A DNA stretch of 64,000 nt from Chitinophagaceae bacterium (GTDB taxonomy: Bacteria > Bacteroidota > Bacteroidia > Chitinophagales > Chitinophagaceae), in contig JALHRP010000010.1 in the NCBI GenBank assembly GCA_022841365.1, positions 2,245-66,244 on the forward strand, written 5' to 3'. Position numbers and translations under genes: made by a program. Shown here in pieces: positions 7,991-17,399 of the stretch; the stretch's first letter is position 1, and each line of letters begins with the position of its first letter. The notes under the pieces were generated by a model. It worked only from the letters and a program-made list of their open reading frames with translations. It was not told the DNA's origin and ran no database searches.

Positions 7991-8623
7991 TTAAGGCAGA
8001 GTGAGATAATGCTGCCCCTGTTCATACTCTTTTCCCAGTGCTTCAATAATCACATCGAGGTGTTTTTTATTTCCAAGGAAGTCTGCGTTGCTTGTATCAA
8101 CAAACAGTGTTTTAATATTGTGCTGCTTAATATACTGGGTATAAGTTTCCTGTATGCTGAAGAGGTAGTCGTCGCCGATCTGTTGCTCGTAACTGCGGTT
8201 TCTTTTTTTGATATTCTGCTGAAGTTTTGAAACAGGTGAATGCAGATAAATCAGCAGATCGGGTTGTACCAGTTGCTGATGAATTATGTCAAACAGATTT
8301 TGGTACAGTCTGAATTCATCTGTTGGCAGGTTTACTTTGGCAAACAATAAACATTTGGTGAACAGGTAGTCTGAAATGGTTACTGAATTAAACAGATCCT
8401 GTGTATGCAGCAGATCTTTCAATTGTTTATAGCGCTCGGCCATAAAAAATAATTCCAGTGGAAAGGCAAACTGTTGCGGATTTTCATAAAACTTTGGCAG
8501 AAATGGATTGTCGGCAAATTCTTCCAGAATGAGCCTTGCATTAAAATGTTTGCTGAGCAAATGTGCCAGTGTTGTTTTGCCTGCACCGATATTTCCTTCT
8601 ATGGTTATAAAATGATAATTCAT
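7991..8623 (-). CDS. Deoxynucleoside kinase
   Basis: 210 residues, as expected for the dCK/dGK family. It transfers a phosphate from a nucleoside triphosphate to a deoxynucleoside, a salvage step in the cytoplasm. Seen: P-loop GNIGAGKTT (residues 10-18), MAERYKQL (about 62-69, the ER pair of the family's substrate site), and a basic lid KKRNRSYEQQIGDDY (about 134-148). Which base it prefers cannot be decided from this. The folK gene lies upstream on the same strand, 245 nt away, which is too far to claim an operon. Confidence 0.9.
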   Translation of the reverse strand: MNYHFITIEGNIGAGKTTLAHLLSKHFNARLILEEFADNPFLPKFYENPQQFAFPLELFFMAERYKQLKDLLHTQDLFNSVTISDYLFTKCLLFAKVNLPTDEFRLYQNLFDIIHQQLVQPDLLIYLHSPVSKLQQNIKKRNRSYEQQIGDDYLFSIQETYTQYIKQHNIKTLFVDTSNADFLGNKKHLDVIIEALGKEYEQGQHYLTLP

Positions 8624-8868
8624 TTACTTGTGCGTAGTGTGCGGCTGGTGTTAAACAGATTCAGCTGAACAATGAACAGTCAGCTTCCGGCCTTCTTTTG
8701 GCGGCAAATTAAAGCATGATGTGAAATACAGAAATCTATTTCTACAGTTTGTGGAAAAGTAATGTGGTTTTGATTAACAAGTCAGGTGAAAAGTTAAATC
8801 AAATTCAGAGATCATTTTCTGCTTGCAAGGAAACCGGAGCATTTCATCCATTTCACTTTTCATAGCCC

Positions 8869-9354
8869 TTATACTTTTTTCACCGGAAGTATATCAGGGC
8901 ATTCCTTTAATAATTTCTGTACTGTTTTTTTATATACGGGATGAACCTTGCGTGGTGCCAGTTCAGAAAGAGGAATCAATACAAACTTCCTGTCCTGAAT
9001 GGCCGGATGGGGAACTGTTACAACTGTTGAATGATAAATCAATTCATCATAAAAAAGAATATCAAGGTCAATAGTGCGTGGTCCATACTTTATGGTGCGG
9101 ATGCGACCTAATGCTGTTTCAATAGTTAATAACTGCTGCATCAGCATATCGGGAGAAAGTGTTGTTTGCAACAGCATTACCTGATTGAGAAAAGCCTTTT
9201 GCTTTGTATTGCCCCATGCTGCTGTTTCATATACTGCTGATGTTTTTACAATGCTTCCACATTGTTCTTCCATTTGCTGCATTGCTTTTTGCAGAAACTG
9301 TTTACGTTGCCCCTGATTACTGCCCAATAAAATAAACACTTGATGAAACGACAT
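8869..9354 (-). CDS. folK: 2-amino-4-hydroxy-6-hydroxymethyldihydropteridine pyrophosphokinase
   Basis: 161 residues, normal for FolK. It moves pyrophosphate from ATP to the pterin alcohol in folate synthesis. Seen: the N-terminal strand FILLGSNQGQR (residues 7-17), the signature GPRTIDLDILFYD (about 97-109) with the two metal-binding Asp residues, and VPHPAIQDRKFVLIPLSELAP (split at about 119-139), which contains the conserved PHP and R-x-F-V motifs. No other folate gene is adjacent. The 245-nt gap on its 3' side (8624-8868) shows no feature I can support. Confidence 0.95.
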   Translation of the reverse strand: MSFHQVFILLGSNQGQRKQFLQKAMQQMEEQCGSIVKTSAVYETAAWGNTKQKAFLNQVMLLQTTLSPDMLMQQLLTIETALGRIRTIKYGPRTIDLDILFYDELIYHSTVVTVPHPAIQDRKFVLIPLSELAPRKVHPVYKKTVQKLLKECPDILPVKKV

Positions 9355-9404
9355 GCTGTAAAAGTAGGGGACAAAAAGTTTTTACAAACAAACCCATAAA
9401 CAAA

Positions 9405-9412
9405 TAGCTTTG
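9405..9412 (+). promoter_or_regulatory. -7 promoter box (TAGCTTTG)
   Basis: An exact TAnnTTTG match ending 4 nt before the ATG of the ABC permease gene. It fits the near-leaderless pattern also seen at 7940. Confidence 0.5.
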
Positions 9413-9416
9413 CGGC

Positions 9417-10523
9417 ATGAGTCAACCTTACAGCCAGTGGAAAGCCATGCTGGCTATCAGTAAAGCAAGTTTACGTGCAATTTTCCGCAGTCCCAGTGCG
9501 GTTGTTTTCAGTTTCGGTTTTCCGCTCATTTTTATTCTGGTGTTTGGTTTTATTGGTGGTGGAAGCCCCACTGTTCGTGTTGGATTTACAACATCAACCG
9601 ATACCACACAAAATAACAGGGTGTATCAGTTATTGATGAAATACAAAACCATTCGGGTGGTAGAGAAAGATGCGGAGGCATTACGAACAGATCTTTCAAA
9701 AGGCCGTGTAACAGCTATTCTTGATATTCAGCCAACCAATAAAGGGCAGGCTCCTTTTTATAAAGTAACCATTCAAACATCAACTGCAAGTGTAGACAAA
9801 CTTGCAATTTTACAATCAACCATTAAAGATGTAATTGTAAATCTCGACAGAAGTGATGCACCCAATGCACCCACTTATTCAAGTATTGATTTGCCGCCAC
9901 CCATGCCCGGACGTATTTACAGAACTATTGATTTTATTTTGCCCGGTCAGCTGGGTTTTTCTTTATTAAGTGCTGCAGTGTTTGGTGTTGCTTTTCTGTT
10001 TTTTAATTTAAGACAGGCCCTTGTATTGAAACGTTTTTTTGCAACGCCTATCCGTCGCAGTTATATTGTATTTGGTGAAGGCATCAGCCGTGTGTTGTTT
10101 TCTCTCATTACTGCAATAGTGATCATTGGTGTTGGACATTTTGCATTCAATTTTACACTGGTGCATGGTGTTGTAACCTTTGTTGAGTTGCTTATACTTA
10201 GTTTAATCGGGTTGATTGTGTTTATGGGCTTTGGATTTATAGTAAGTGGCATCGCAAAAAGCGAAAGCACTATTCCGCCATTGGCCAACCTTGTAACATT
10301 GCCGCAGTTTTTATTAGCAGGAACTTTCTTTTCGATTGATACATTTCCAAAATGGTTACAACCCATTTGCAAAGTATTGCCCTTAACACATTTAAACGAT
10401 GCCATGCGTGCTGTTGCATTTGAAGGAAGTCATTTGATTGATTGCGGCAAACAAATCGGCATATTGGGTTTGTGGGGAGTGGGGGTGTATGCCGTTGCTA
10501 TAAAAGTATTTAAGTGGGAATAA
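9417..10523 (+). CDS. ABC-2 type transporter permease
   Basis: 368 residues. The ABC-2 membrane fold is clear: one N-terminal helix (SAVVFSFGFPLIFILVFGFI, residues ~27-46), a ~150-residue extracytoplasmic domain with mixed strands, then five more helices from about residue 180, including the conserved LPQFLLAGTFFSIDTFPKWLQPI segment near 300. Such permeases export drugs, lipids or polysaccharides when joined to an ATPase. No ATPase gene is adjacent, so the partner must be encoded elsewhere. The start is supported by the -7 box at 9405. Confidence 0.9.
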   Translation: MSQPYSQWKAMLAISKASLRAIFRSPSAVVFSFGFPLIFILVFGFIGGGSPTVRVGFTTSTDTTQNNRVYQLLMKYKTIRVVEKDAEALRTDLSKGRVTAILDIQPTNKGQAPFYKVTIQTSTASVDKLAILQSTIKDVIVNLDRSDAPNAPTYSSIDLPPPMPGRIYRTIDFILPGQLGFSLLSAAVFGVAFLFFNLRQALVLKRFFATPIRRSYIVFGEGISRVLFSLITAIVIIGVGHFAFNFTLVHGVVTFVELLILSLIGLIVFMGFGFIVSGIAKSESTIPPLANLVTLPQFLLAGTFFSIDTFPKWLQPICKVLPLTHLNDAMRAVAFEGSHLIDCGKQIGILGLWGVGVYAVAIKVFKWE

Positions 10524-10607
10524 GTACGATTTCTGATATAGGATTTCTGATGTCTGATTTGGAAGCACCCTTAACCTTCAACCCATAACCTTTAAGCTTA
10601 TTTTATT

Positions 10608-11162
10608 ATGCGTTTAATAAAAATGTTTTTGTTTGTTTTGATCGGAATGTTTGCCGTGGTTACCATTATTGGCTTATTCATTCCATCATCTGTAAAAATT
10701 TCCCGTGGAATAATTATTAATGCTGATAGTGCAACAGTACACAATGAACTGAGCGATGTAAAAAACTGGAACAAATGGCTGCCATGGATTACCACCGACA
10801 GTGGGGCCATTGTGCAACTGTCGCCGGTAACTGATGCAACGGGTTCTTATTTTAAATGGAAGGGATTGAAACATCAAAGCTCTGGTACGCTTACGTTACA
10901 GCAAATTGAGCCCGATGTGATTTATCTTACTTATCACCTGCAGGATATGAATAAGGCGGAAGGTGGTTTCCGTTTACGTTCTTCAAGTACAATCAAACAG
11001 GAAACAGAAGTGCAGTGGTTTATGGAATACAAATTGAAATGGTATCCATGGGAACGTTTCTATGGAATTTTTGTTGATCACATCATCGGCCCTGCTTTTG
11101 ATAAAGGACTTGAGCAGTTGAAAACATACATCGAAGCAAAAGCAAATCCTGTCTCTTCCTGA
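10608..11162 (+). CDS. Membrane-anchored SRPBCC-family protein
   Basis: 184 residues. An N-terminal membrane helix (residues ~5-25) precedes a START/SRPBCC-like domain: INADSATVHNELSDVKNWNKWLPW (split at ~37-60) is the typical first strand and helix of polyketide-cyclase-like proteins, and the long C-terminal helix (GPAFDKGLEQLKTYIEAKA) is also typical. These folds bind hydrophobic ligands in a cavity; no catalytic residue can be named. Its stop codon touches that of the convergent anmK gene with no space between. Confidence 0.8.
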   Translation: MRLIKMFLFVLIGMFAVVTIIGLFIPSSVKISRGIIINADSATVHNELSDVKNWNKWLPWITTDSGAIVQLSPVTDATGSYFKWKGLKHQSSGTLTLQQIEPDVIYLTYHLQDMNKAEGGFRLRSSSTIKQETEVQWFMEYKLKWYPWERFYGIFVDHIIGPAFDKGLEQLKTYIEAKANPVSS

Positions 11163-12365
11163 TTACCACGGAAAACTGATCTTGCCCATTGTAACAGAAG
11201 GCACAGGCTTTTCCCTGTTGTTAAACTGCACCGTTCCGCCTGCAATGCATTCATTGGCTAATACAGCAAACAACACCGCTTCTTTCGCATCAGGATGAAT
11301 GCCCAGCTCACCGGTTTCATGAACAGATGCATCTGGCAACAGATATTTGATGTGCTGCATGAGTAATGGATTGTGCATACCACCACCACTTGCATATAAA
11401 TGAAGAGCTGTTTTTCCTTTCATTGTTTGATGAATAGCGTTTGCAATAGTTGCAGCTGAAAATAAATTGAGTGTGGCCATTGTATCAAACACAGAAAGAT
11501 GCGTTAGCCCTGTTTTTTCTTTTGCTCTTTGTAAATAATCCAGATTAAATACTTCGGGCCCCGTTGTTTTTGGAAACGATTGCTCAAAGAACGGATGATC
11601 CATTAACGCATGTAACAACACTTCGTTTACGGTACCCTCTTGGGCAACAGCAGCGTCTTCATCAAAATATTTTCCGGGATAATGTAGTTGCATCAATGCG
11701 TCCATCATCGTATTGCCGGGACCTGTATCGGTACTGAAAATTTCAGCCGTATCGAATGAGCCAGGCAAATAAGTGAAGTTGGCTATACCTCCCATGTTGA
11801 GCATGATGCGGTCTTCTTCTTTTTTTGAAAAAATGAGGTAATCGCCGTACACTGCAAGCGGCGCACCTTCTCCACCTGCAGCAATATGTTTTTGTCTGAA
11901 ATCACTCACCGTAATAATTCCTGTTGCAACAGCCATATGATCTCCATCTCCAATCTGCAATGTGGCATTGCCAAAATTTTCCTGTTGATGTTGTGCTTTG
12001 GGTGCATGATAAATTGTTTGCCCATGACTGGCAACAAGGTCTACATCTCCTTTTGTAAGATGTCTGTTTTTCATAAATGAATTGATCATGTCAGCATGCT
12101 GCAGGGCAATCCATGGATTAAGTAAGCAAAGTTGTTCCAGGTTTACTTCCTTCTTTGAAAACACCAATCTTACTGCTGCTTTAAATGCATTATTATAAGG
12201 AATGGTTTCAAAAGCAGCAACTTCAACATTGGTTTCATGACCATGACCGGAAATATTGCACAATGCAATATCCAGTCCATCCAGTGATGTGCCGCTCATG
12301 AGGCCGATGATTGTTCGCTGCTGTTTTGCCGCAATGGAAACAAGGGATTGAATATTTTTATTCAT
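11163..12365 (-). CDS. anmK: Anhydro-N-acetylmuramic acid kinase
   Basis: 400 residues from the ATG at 12365. AnmK hydrolyses and phosphorylates 1,6-anhydro-MurNAc in recycling of cell-wall peptidoglycan. Seen: the ATP-binding GLMSGTSLDGLDIAL near residue 21, HGQTIYHAP near 115, NMGGIANFTYLP near 201 and DTGPGN near 223, all standard for the family. An ATG at 12428 in the same frame would add 21 residues that do not look like part of the fold, so the later start is preferred. It is divergent from the sigma factor operon. Confidence 0.93.
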   Translation of the reverse strand: MNKNIQSLVSIAAKQQRTIIGLMSGTSLDGLDIALCNISGHGHETNVEVAAFETIPYNNAFKAAVRLVFSKKEVNLEQLCLLNPWIALQHADMINSFMKNRHLTKGDVDLVASHGQTIYHAPKAQHQQENFGNATLQIGDGDHMAVATGIITVSDFRQKHIAAGGEGAPLAVYGDYLIFSKKEEDRIMLNMGGIANFTYLPGSFDTAEIFSTDTGPGNTMMDALMQLHYPGKYFDEDAAVAQEGTVNEVLLHALMDHPFFEQSFPKTTGPEVFNLDYLQRAKEKTGLTHLSVFDTMATLNLFSAATIANAIHQTMKGKTALHLYASGGGMHNPLLMQHIKYLLPDASVHETGELGIHPDAKEAVLFAVLANECIAGGTVQFNNREKPVPSVTMGKISFPW

Positions 12366-12513
12366 TGCTGTAAATATAAGCTTCAATTCTGCTTTCCGGA
12401 ATGATCCTGCACAGGCAAACCGGATCATTGTTTTTAGGGAGATAAACCTGAAAAATTATTTTTGTTCAAGCAACGCTTTTGTGTGGGGCGTTGTCAACTT
12501 AGCAATTAACTGA

Positions 12514-13074
12514 ATGATTGATCAACGGCAACTGATAAAAGACTGTTTGCGTGAAAATACCAGGGCACAAAAGCAATTGTATGATGCATTTGCAGATACA
12601 ATGCTGGGTATCTGTTACCGGTATACAAAATCATTGGCTGATGCGGAAGATGTTTTGCAGGAGGGCTTTGTAAAAGTATTTCGCAGTTTGCCTTCTTACC
12701 GTTTTGAAGGTGAGCTGGGTGGATGGATAAGGACCATTATGGTGAATACTGCACTGAACTGGCTCAAAAAGAAAAAAGAATATCAATACGATATGTCGTT
12801 CTTAAGTGAACCATTACATCCTGTAAGTGACGATAATCCTGAAATAAAACTCCGCACCAAAGAACTGGCCGAACTGATACGGCAACTCCCCAGCGGTTAC
12901 CAGACCATGTTTAACCTGCACGCCATTGAAGGATACACACATGTTGAAATAGGGAAGATGCTGGGCATCAGCGAAAGCACCAGCCGCAGCCAGTATATGC
13001 GTGCAAGAAACTTATTGATTTCCTGGATTGAAAAGTATAATTCCGAACCCCAAAAGCAAGTGTATGGAGGATAA
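12514..13074 (+). CDS. ECF-type RNA polymerase sigma factor
   Basis: 186 residues. Region 2 is clear: DAFADTMLGICYRYTKSLADAEDVLQEGFVKVF (residues ~23-55) with the DAEDVLQE motif that binds core polymerase and the -10 element. Region 4 is a helix-turn-helix: YTHVEIGKMLGISESTSRSQYMRARNLL (~140-167). It should direct polymerase to a small set of promoters when released from its anti-sigma factor. The next gene starts inside its last 11 nt, which indicates coupled translation. The 476-frame product downstream is the likely anti-sigma partner. Confidence 0.92.
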   Translation: MIDQRQLIKDCLRENTRAQKQLYDAFADTMLGICYRYTKSLADAEDVLQEGFVKVFRSLPSYRFEGELGGWIRTIMVNTALNWLKKKKEYQYDMSFLSEPLHPVSDDNPEIKLRTKELAELIRQLPSGYQTMFNLHAIEGYTHVEIGKMLGISESTSRSQYMRARNLLISWIEKYNSEPQKQVYGG

Positions 13075-14458
13075 ACATTTTGAAACCGAAATGAATCAAC
13101 AGATGGAAGGGTTTTCCCTGCAACCATCGGTTGAAGTGTGGAAAAAAGTAGAGCTGCAGATCAGAAAAGAAAAACGCCGTCGCCGTTTTATCTTCTGGTG
13201 GCTGCCTTTGCTTCTGATTGGTACAGGATCTGCTGTTTATTTCATGTATCCGTATTTGCAAAACAGCAATGAAACAATTTCTGTTGATAAGCGTTCAAAT
13301 GATCAGGCAACAGTAACAACAGAAAAGAAGCAGGAAAAAGATCAACAGCCTTTAGCTAAATCGAAACCTGATGATATAAAAACAAACGAACAGCCGGTCA
13401 ATAAATCTGAAATGCGGCAACAATCTATTCCTCTAAAAGTTGAAACGAAAGCAAATACACCTGAGCAAAACCTTCTTACAAAATCAAAAACACAAACCAA
13501 TCAATCTGTTGCAGCAAACATCAACACAAAGCAAGACAAACCTGTTGCTGCTGAAATAAAAACAGAAATAAAGAATGAATTTCATGCTAAGGTTGAACTG
13601 CATCCTGTTGATAAAAAGAAAACAGATACAACAGAAAATGTTGTAACCAATGAGCAAAAACTGGAAACAGTACAACCTGTGGTAACCGATAGTGCTGCAA
13701 CGGCTCCTGTAGAGCCAACTAAAACTGCACAAAAGATTTCTGCAGTAAAAAAACAACGGGTTGAAGTAGCAATTGTGTTCAGAAGCGGTATAACAGATAT
13801 CAGTCAGTTTAAAACAAGCTCTGTTACTGCAGACATGTTAAATGCAACACCCGGAACTGCTGCTCCGCCAACTGCAAAACCATCAGCAATAAAAACAGGA
13901 GTTGGTTTTTCAGCTGGAGTACAATTGAAAAAATCAATCAGCAAACATTCTGCTTTATCAACCGGGCTGGCATATAGCTTCTATTCAACTACACATCAAA
14001 CAGGCAGGGTAATCTATGCAACGGCTCAGTTTAATAATAACTATCTCGGTGTAAGTTCGGCGACCAGATATGCAATATCCGGCGGTAATTACAATTATAC
14101 CAGCAAGTATCATTTTATAGAGATTCCGGTTATGTATCATTTGCAACTGAACAAATCAGCGAAACGCCCATTCGATATAAATGCAGGTATAGCTTACAAT
14201 TATCTCGTTGGTTCAAATGCATTTTATTTTAATCAGGCCAGTGGTAACTATTATTACGACCGTCAGTTGTTCAACCGTTCACAATGGCAGCTGCGTTCAG
14301 GATTATCTGTGGGGCTGATAAAGAAATTAAACTATCCTCTGCAGGCAGGCATACAATATCAGTACAGCTTATCGGGTCAATGGAAAAAGTCGCTTGATTT
14401 AAACCAGCATCTTTCTTTTACAGGCGTTCAATTATTGTGGAGACTGAATAAAAAATAA
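13064..14458 (+). CDS. Membrane protein: anti-sigma-like N-terminus, long linker and C-terminal beta-barrel-like domain
   Basis: 464 residues from ATG 13064 (an earlier in-frame ATG at 13028 lies deep in the sigma gene). Layout: residues 1-41 acidic then very basic helical (KEKRRRRF), suited to the cytoplasm; one membrane helix ~42-62; a Lys/Gln/Thr-rich low-complexity linker ~66-225; then a ~230-residue domain of alternating strands (VGFSAGVQLKKSISKHSALSTGLAYSF-like, split) that looks like a PorT/outer-membrane barrel. It overlaps the sigma gene by 11 nt, so it is probably its anti-sigma factor. The barrel reading is from strand pattern only. Confidence 0.75.
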   Translation: MEDKHFETEMNQQMEGFSLQPSVEVWKKVELQIRKEKRRRRFIFWWLPLLLIGTGSAVYFMYPYLQNSNETISVDKRSNDQATVTTEKKQEKDQQPLAKSKPDDIKTNEQPVNKSEMRQQSIPLKVETKANTPEQNLLTKSKTQTNQSVAANINTKQDKPVAAEIKTEIKNEFHAKVELHPVDKKKTDTTENVVTNEQKLETVQPVVTDSAATAPVEPTKTAQKISAVKKQRVEVAIVFRSGITDISQFKTSSVTADMLNATPGTAAPPTAKPSAIKTGVGFSAGVQLKKSISKHSALSTGLAYSFYSTTHQTGRVIYATAQFNNNYLGVSSATRYAISGGNYNYTSKYHFIEIPVMYHLQLNKSAKRPFDINAGIAYNYLVGSNAFYFNQASGNYYYDRQLFNRSQWQLRSGLSVGLIKKLNYPLQAGIQYQYSLSGQWKKSLDLNQHLSFTGVQLLWRLNKK

Positions 14459-14513
14459 ATCAACGCATGCAACGGTTACATTGGTTTGGATGTTAATTGA
14501 ACAAACGCTGTTT

Positions 14514-15770
14514 ATGATACACAAAAATACTTTTCGCATGTTCTTCCTGTTTATATGCTTTGCCATGGCAGCAGGTTGCAGCAAGGATACGGTTACAGAA
14601 TCATATACTTTTTTTAAACCTGTTTACAAAACAAAGGCTGAGGTGAAAGCGGCAGCTAAAAGCGGCCCTGCTATTTCGGTGAGCAATCCGGGTAAACTTT
14701 TTATTAAAGGCAGTTATGCTTTTTTGAGTGAGCTGGACAAAGGCGTGCATGTAATTGATTTCAGCAATCCTGCTGCGCCACGTTCCATTGCTTTTATTAC
14801 CATACCCGGTTGTGTTGATCTGGCAGTGAGAGGCAATTATCTGTATGCCGATTGTTATACCGATCTGGTAACAATGGATATCAGCAATCCGCAAGCTGTA
14901 GTGGTGAAACAATTTATTGAAGGAGTATTTCCACACAGAAGATATACCAATGGATTTCTTGCAGATACGTCTAAAGTAATCACCAGTTGGATTCGTATTG
15001 ACACTGTAGTGAAGCGCAGAATGGATCAGCAACCTGTATTCCAGAACCGTTCAGATATGATGCGATTTGCAAATGTGCAATCTGCCGGTGTATTAAATGC
15101 TGCTGTTGTAAATGGTACCGGCGGTTCCATGGCAAGATTTGCTTTAATGGGAGAGCGGCTGTACACGGTTAGCTGGAATGATTTAAAAGTGTTTAATACA
15201 GCGAATCCGGCTTTGCCTGCTTATGTAAAAACGGTGAATTTTCCTCAGGGAAATATTGAAACAATTTTTCCCTATAAAGAAAAACTTTTTATCGGTTCAC
15301 AAACCGGGATGTTTATTTACAACGCTGCCAATCCTGATCAACCAACAAAACTCGGACAGTTTACACATGCCAGAGTTTGTGATCCTGTTATTGCAGATGA
15401 TCAGTTTGCATTTGTAACACTGCGCAGCAACAGTATCTGTGCAGGGTTTCTGAATCAAATGGATATTGTTGATATCAGTCAGCTCACTTCGCCAAAGCTG
15501 GTAAAGTCTTATCCCTTGCGGGAACCGGCCGGACTTTCAAAAGACGGAAACCTGCTGCTCATCTGTGATGGCAAGGATGGACTTAAAATATTTGATGCAA
15601 CCAATGTGAACAGTCTTGTGCAGTTAAAGCAAATAAGCGGAATTGAAACCTATGATGTAATTGCTTTAAACGGTCTTGCAATTACAGTAGCTAAAGATGG
15701 ATTATACTTTATTAATTACAGCCAACCTGCAAATGCAGGTGTTGTTGGTAAAGTTTCTGTGATAAAATAA
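14514..15770 (+). CDS. LVIVD-repeat lipoprotein
   Basis: 418 residues from ATG 14514. The signal peptide ends at a lipobox (AAGC, about Cys22). The body holds several LVIVD-type beta-propeller blades: YAFLSELDKGVHVIDFSNPAAPR, YADCYTDLVTMDISNPQAV, YTVSWNDLKVFNTANPALP, FIGSQTGMFIYNAANPDQP and LLICDGKDGLKIFDATN (each about 40 residues apart). These form a propeller on the cell surface or in the periplasm; the ligand is unknown. An in-frame ATG at 14481 would put 11 odd residues before the signal peptide. It is the third gene of the sigma operon. Confidence 0.87.
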   Translation: MIHKNTFRMFFLFICFAMAAGCSKDTVTESYTFFKPVYKTKAEVKAAAKSGPAISVSNPGKLFIKGSYAFLSELDKGVHVIDFSNPAAPRSIAFITIPGCVDLAVRGNYLYADCYTDLVTMDISNPQAVVVKQFIEGVFPHRRYTNGFLADTSKVITSWIRIDTVVKRRMDQQPVFQNRSDMMRFANVQSAGVLNAAVVNGTGGSMARFALMGERLYTVSWNDLKVFNTANPALPAYVKTVNFPQGNIETIFPYKEKLFIGSQTGMFIYNAANPDQPTKLGQFTHARVCDPVIADDQFAFVTLRSNSICAGFLNQMDIVDISQLTSPKLVKSYPLREPAGLSKDGNLLLICDGKDGLKIFDATNVNSLVQLKQISGIETYDVIALNGLAITVAKDGLYFINYSQPANAGVVGKVSVIK

Positions 15771-15775
15771 TTTCT

Positions 15776-16363
15776 ATGCAAAGAATGTATGTAGTTGTCA
15801 TCAGTTTCTTTTTTGCTTGCACTGCAATGTCACAGCAGACAAAAACAAAAGGAGTCTTTACCGTTTCTTCACAAGCTGCGTTGCTCAACGGCGACAGTCA
15901 TGTAAACGGTCAGTTACTGCTTACTGCAGGGTATGAACAAAACGGTTGGATGATTGGAGCAGGCTCCGGGTTTGATTATTACAAGTATAGAACAGTGCCG
16001 GTATTTGCTGATATAAAGAAGTTTTTTGGTAAAGGAAACCGTCAGTTGTTTATTTATGCAAATGCAGGGTCTGATCTTGCATGGCCTACCGACAATCAGA
16101 AAACCAACCGTGGTAACTGGTGGGGCTGGAATGTACCGCAAGCTTCTGTATTTAAAAATGGAGTGTATACAGATATTGGCTTTGGATATACCCTGTTCAA
16201 CAACAAGCGCAGTGGATTTTTTACAGCGCTCGGTTACAGTACAAAAACCTTAACTGAAGTGTATGATGAACCTGTCTGGAACGGAACAAATTCAGTTATC
16301 ACAAAGAGAACATTAAAATATACCATGAACAGAAGTCTGCTCAGAATTGGCTATCGTTTTTAG
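15776..16363 (+). CDS. Exported protein, probable small outer-membrane barrel
   Basis: 195 residues with a signal peptide (MQRMYVVVISFFFACTAMSQ). The mature protein alternates aromatic and polar residues in short strands (QLLLTAGYEQNGWMIGAGSGFDYYKYR, split) and ends in LLRIGYRF, where a final Phe is a common sign of an outer-membrane barrel. Family not recognised. It starts 5 nt after the LVIVD lipoprotein and closes the four-gene sigma-factor operon. Convergent with queG at 16375. Confidence 0.72.
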   Translation: MQRMYVVVISFFFACTAMSQQTKTKGVFTVSSQAALLNGDSHVNGQLLLTAGYEQNGWMIGAGSGFDYYKYRTVPVFADIKKFFGKGNRQLFIYANAGSDLAWPTDNQKTNRGNWWGWNVPQASVFKNGVYTDIGFGYTLFNNKRSGFFTALGYSTKTLTEVYDEPVWNGTNSVITKRTLKYTMNRSLLRIGYRF

Positions 16364-16374
16364 CTCGATCGTAT

Positions 16375-17310
16375 TTACGGCTCAAGAATAAATTTAATGT
16401 TGCGTTTTATACCTGAAAACTTTGTTCGCTTTAAAGGCGAATGTTTAAAAACGGTTTTGAACAGTTCTTCACTCATTTCATTCCATTCTTTAGTTGAAAG
16501 ATTCAGAATTTCGGGTATGGGAGTAAATGCTGTTTCTGTTGTTGGTTTGCTGAAACGGTTCCATGGGCACACATCCTGACAGGTATCGCAACCAAACATC
16601 CAGTTGTCGAACTTATCTTTCATGCCTTCATCAATCAATGCATCTTTTAATTCAATGGTGAAATACGAAATGCACTTGCTTCCGTCAATCACTTTGCCGG
16701 GGAGTATGGCATCAGTAGGACATTCATCAATGCATCTTGTACAACTGCCGCAATAATCTTTTGCAAACGGGGCATCATAATCGAGATCAAGATCACAGAT
16801 CAACGTAGCAATAAAAAAGAAAGAACCGTTTTGTTTGCTGATGAGATTTCCGTTTTTCCCAATCCAGCCCAATCCGCTTTTTGTTGCCCATGCACGTTCA
16901 AGTACCGGGGCACTGTCAACAAATCCACGACCATTAATATCACCTATGTTTTCTTTAATGGAATGAATCAAGGCATTTAGTTTTTCACGAATCACTTCAT
17001 GATAATCTCTGCCATATGCATATTTTGAAATTTTTGCAGCGTCCTTTTTTTGTTTGGTTGAAGGATAATAATTCAACATTAATGTAATAACGCTCTTTGC
17101 TCCGGGTACCAATTTAGTGGGATCAACTCTCAAGTCAAAATGGTTCTCCATGTACTGCATACTGCCCTGCATGCCTTTGCTGAGCCATGTTTCAAGCCGG
17201 CGGGCATCATCATCCAAACGTTTTGCTTTGGCTATGCCGCAAAAATGAAAGCCCAGTGCGGCGGCAGTTTGTTTAATGAATGCGGTATGGTTGGTAAGAT
17301 TCTGTTGCAC
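16375..17310 (-). CDS. queG: Epoxyqueuosine reductase
   Basis: 311 residues from a GTG at 17310; the frame extends to an ATG at 17379, but those 23 residues precede the family's normal start ([19 protein letters not shown]). QueG reduces epoxyqueuosine to queuosine in tRNA, using cobalamin and two 4Fe-4S clusters. Seen: the two ferredoxin-like cluster motifs [16 protein letters not shown] and [13 protein letters not shown], and [21 protein letters not shown] with the conserved Asp-Ser/Arg region before them. The protein is cytoplasmic. It is divergent from the serine hydrolase at 17400. Confidence 0.93.
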   Translation of the reverse strand: MQQNLTNHTAFIKQTAAALGFHFCGIAKAKRLDDDARRLETWLSKGMQGSMQYMENHFDLRVDPTKLVPGAKSVITLMLNYYPSTKQKKDAAKISKYAYGRDYHEVIREKLNALIHSIKENIGDINGRGFVDSAPVLERAWATKSGLGWIGKNGNLISKQNGSFFFIATLICDLDLDYDAPFAKDYCGSCTRCIDECPTDAILPGKVIDGSKCISYFTIELKDALIDEGMKDKFDNWMFGCDTCQDVCPWNRFSKPTTETAFTPIPEILNLSTKEWNEMSEELFKTVFKHSPLKRTKFSGIKRNIKFILEP

Positions 17311-17399
17311 ATGAAAACCTGTAAGCTGTAAAAATATAATATTAACACGGTTAAACCGTTTTAGAATGCAATCGTCCAAACATCTGTTAAAACCTGTTT

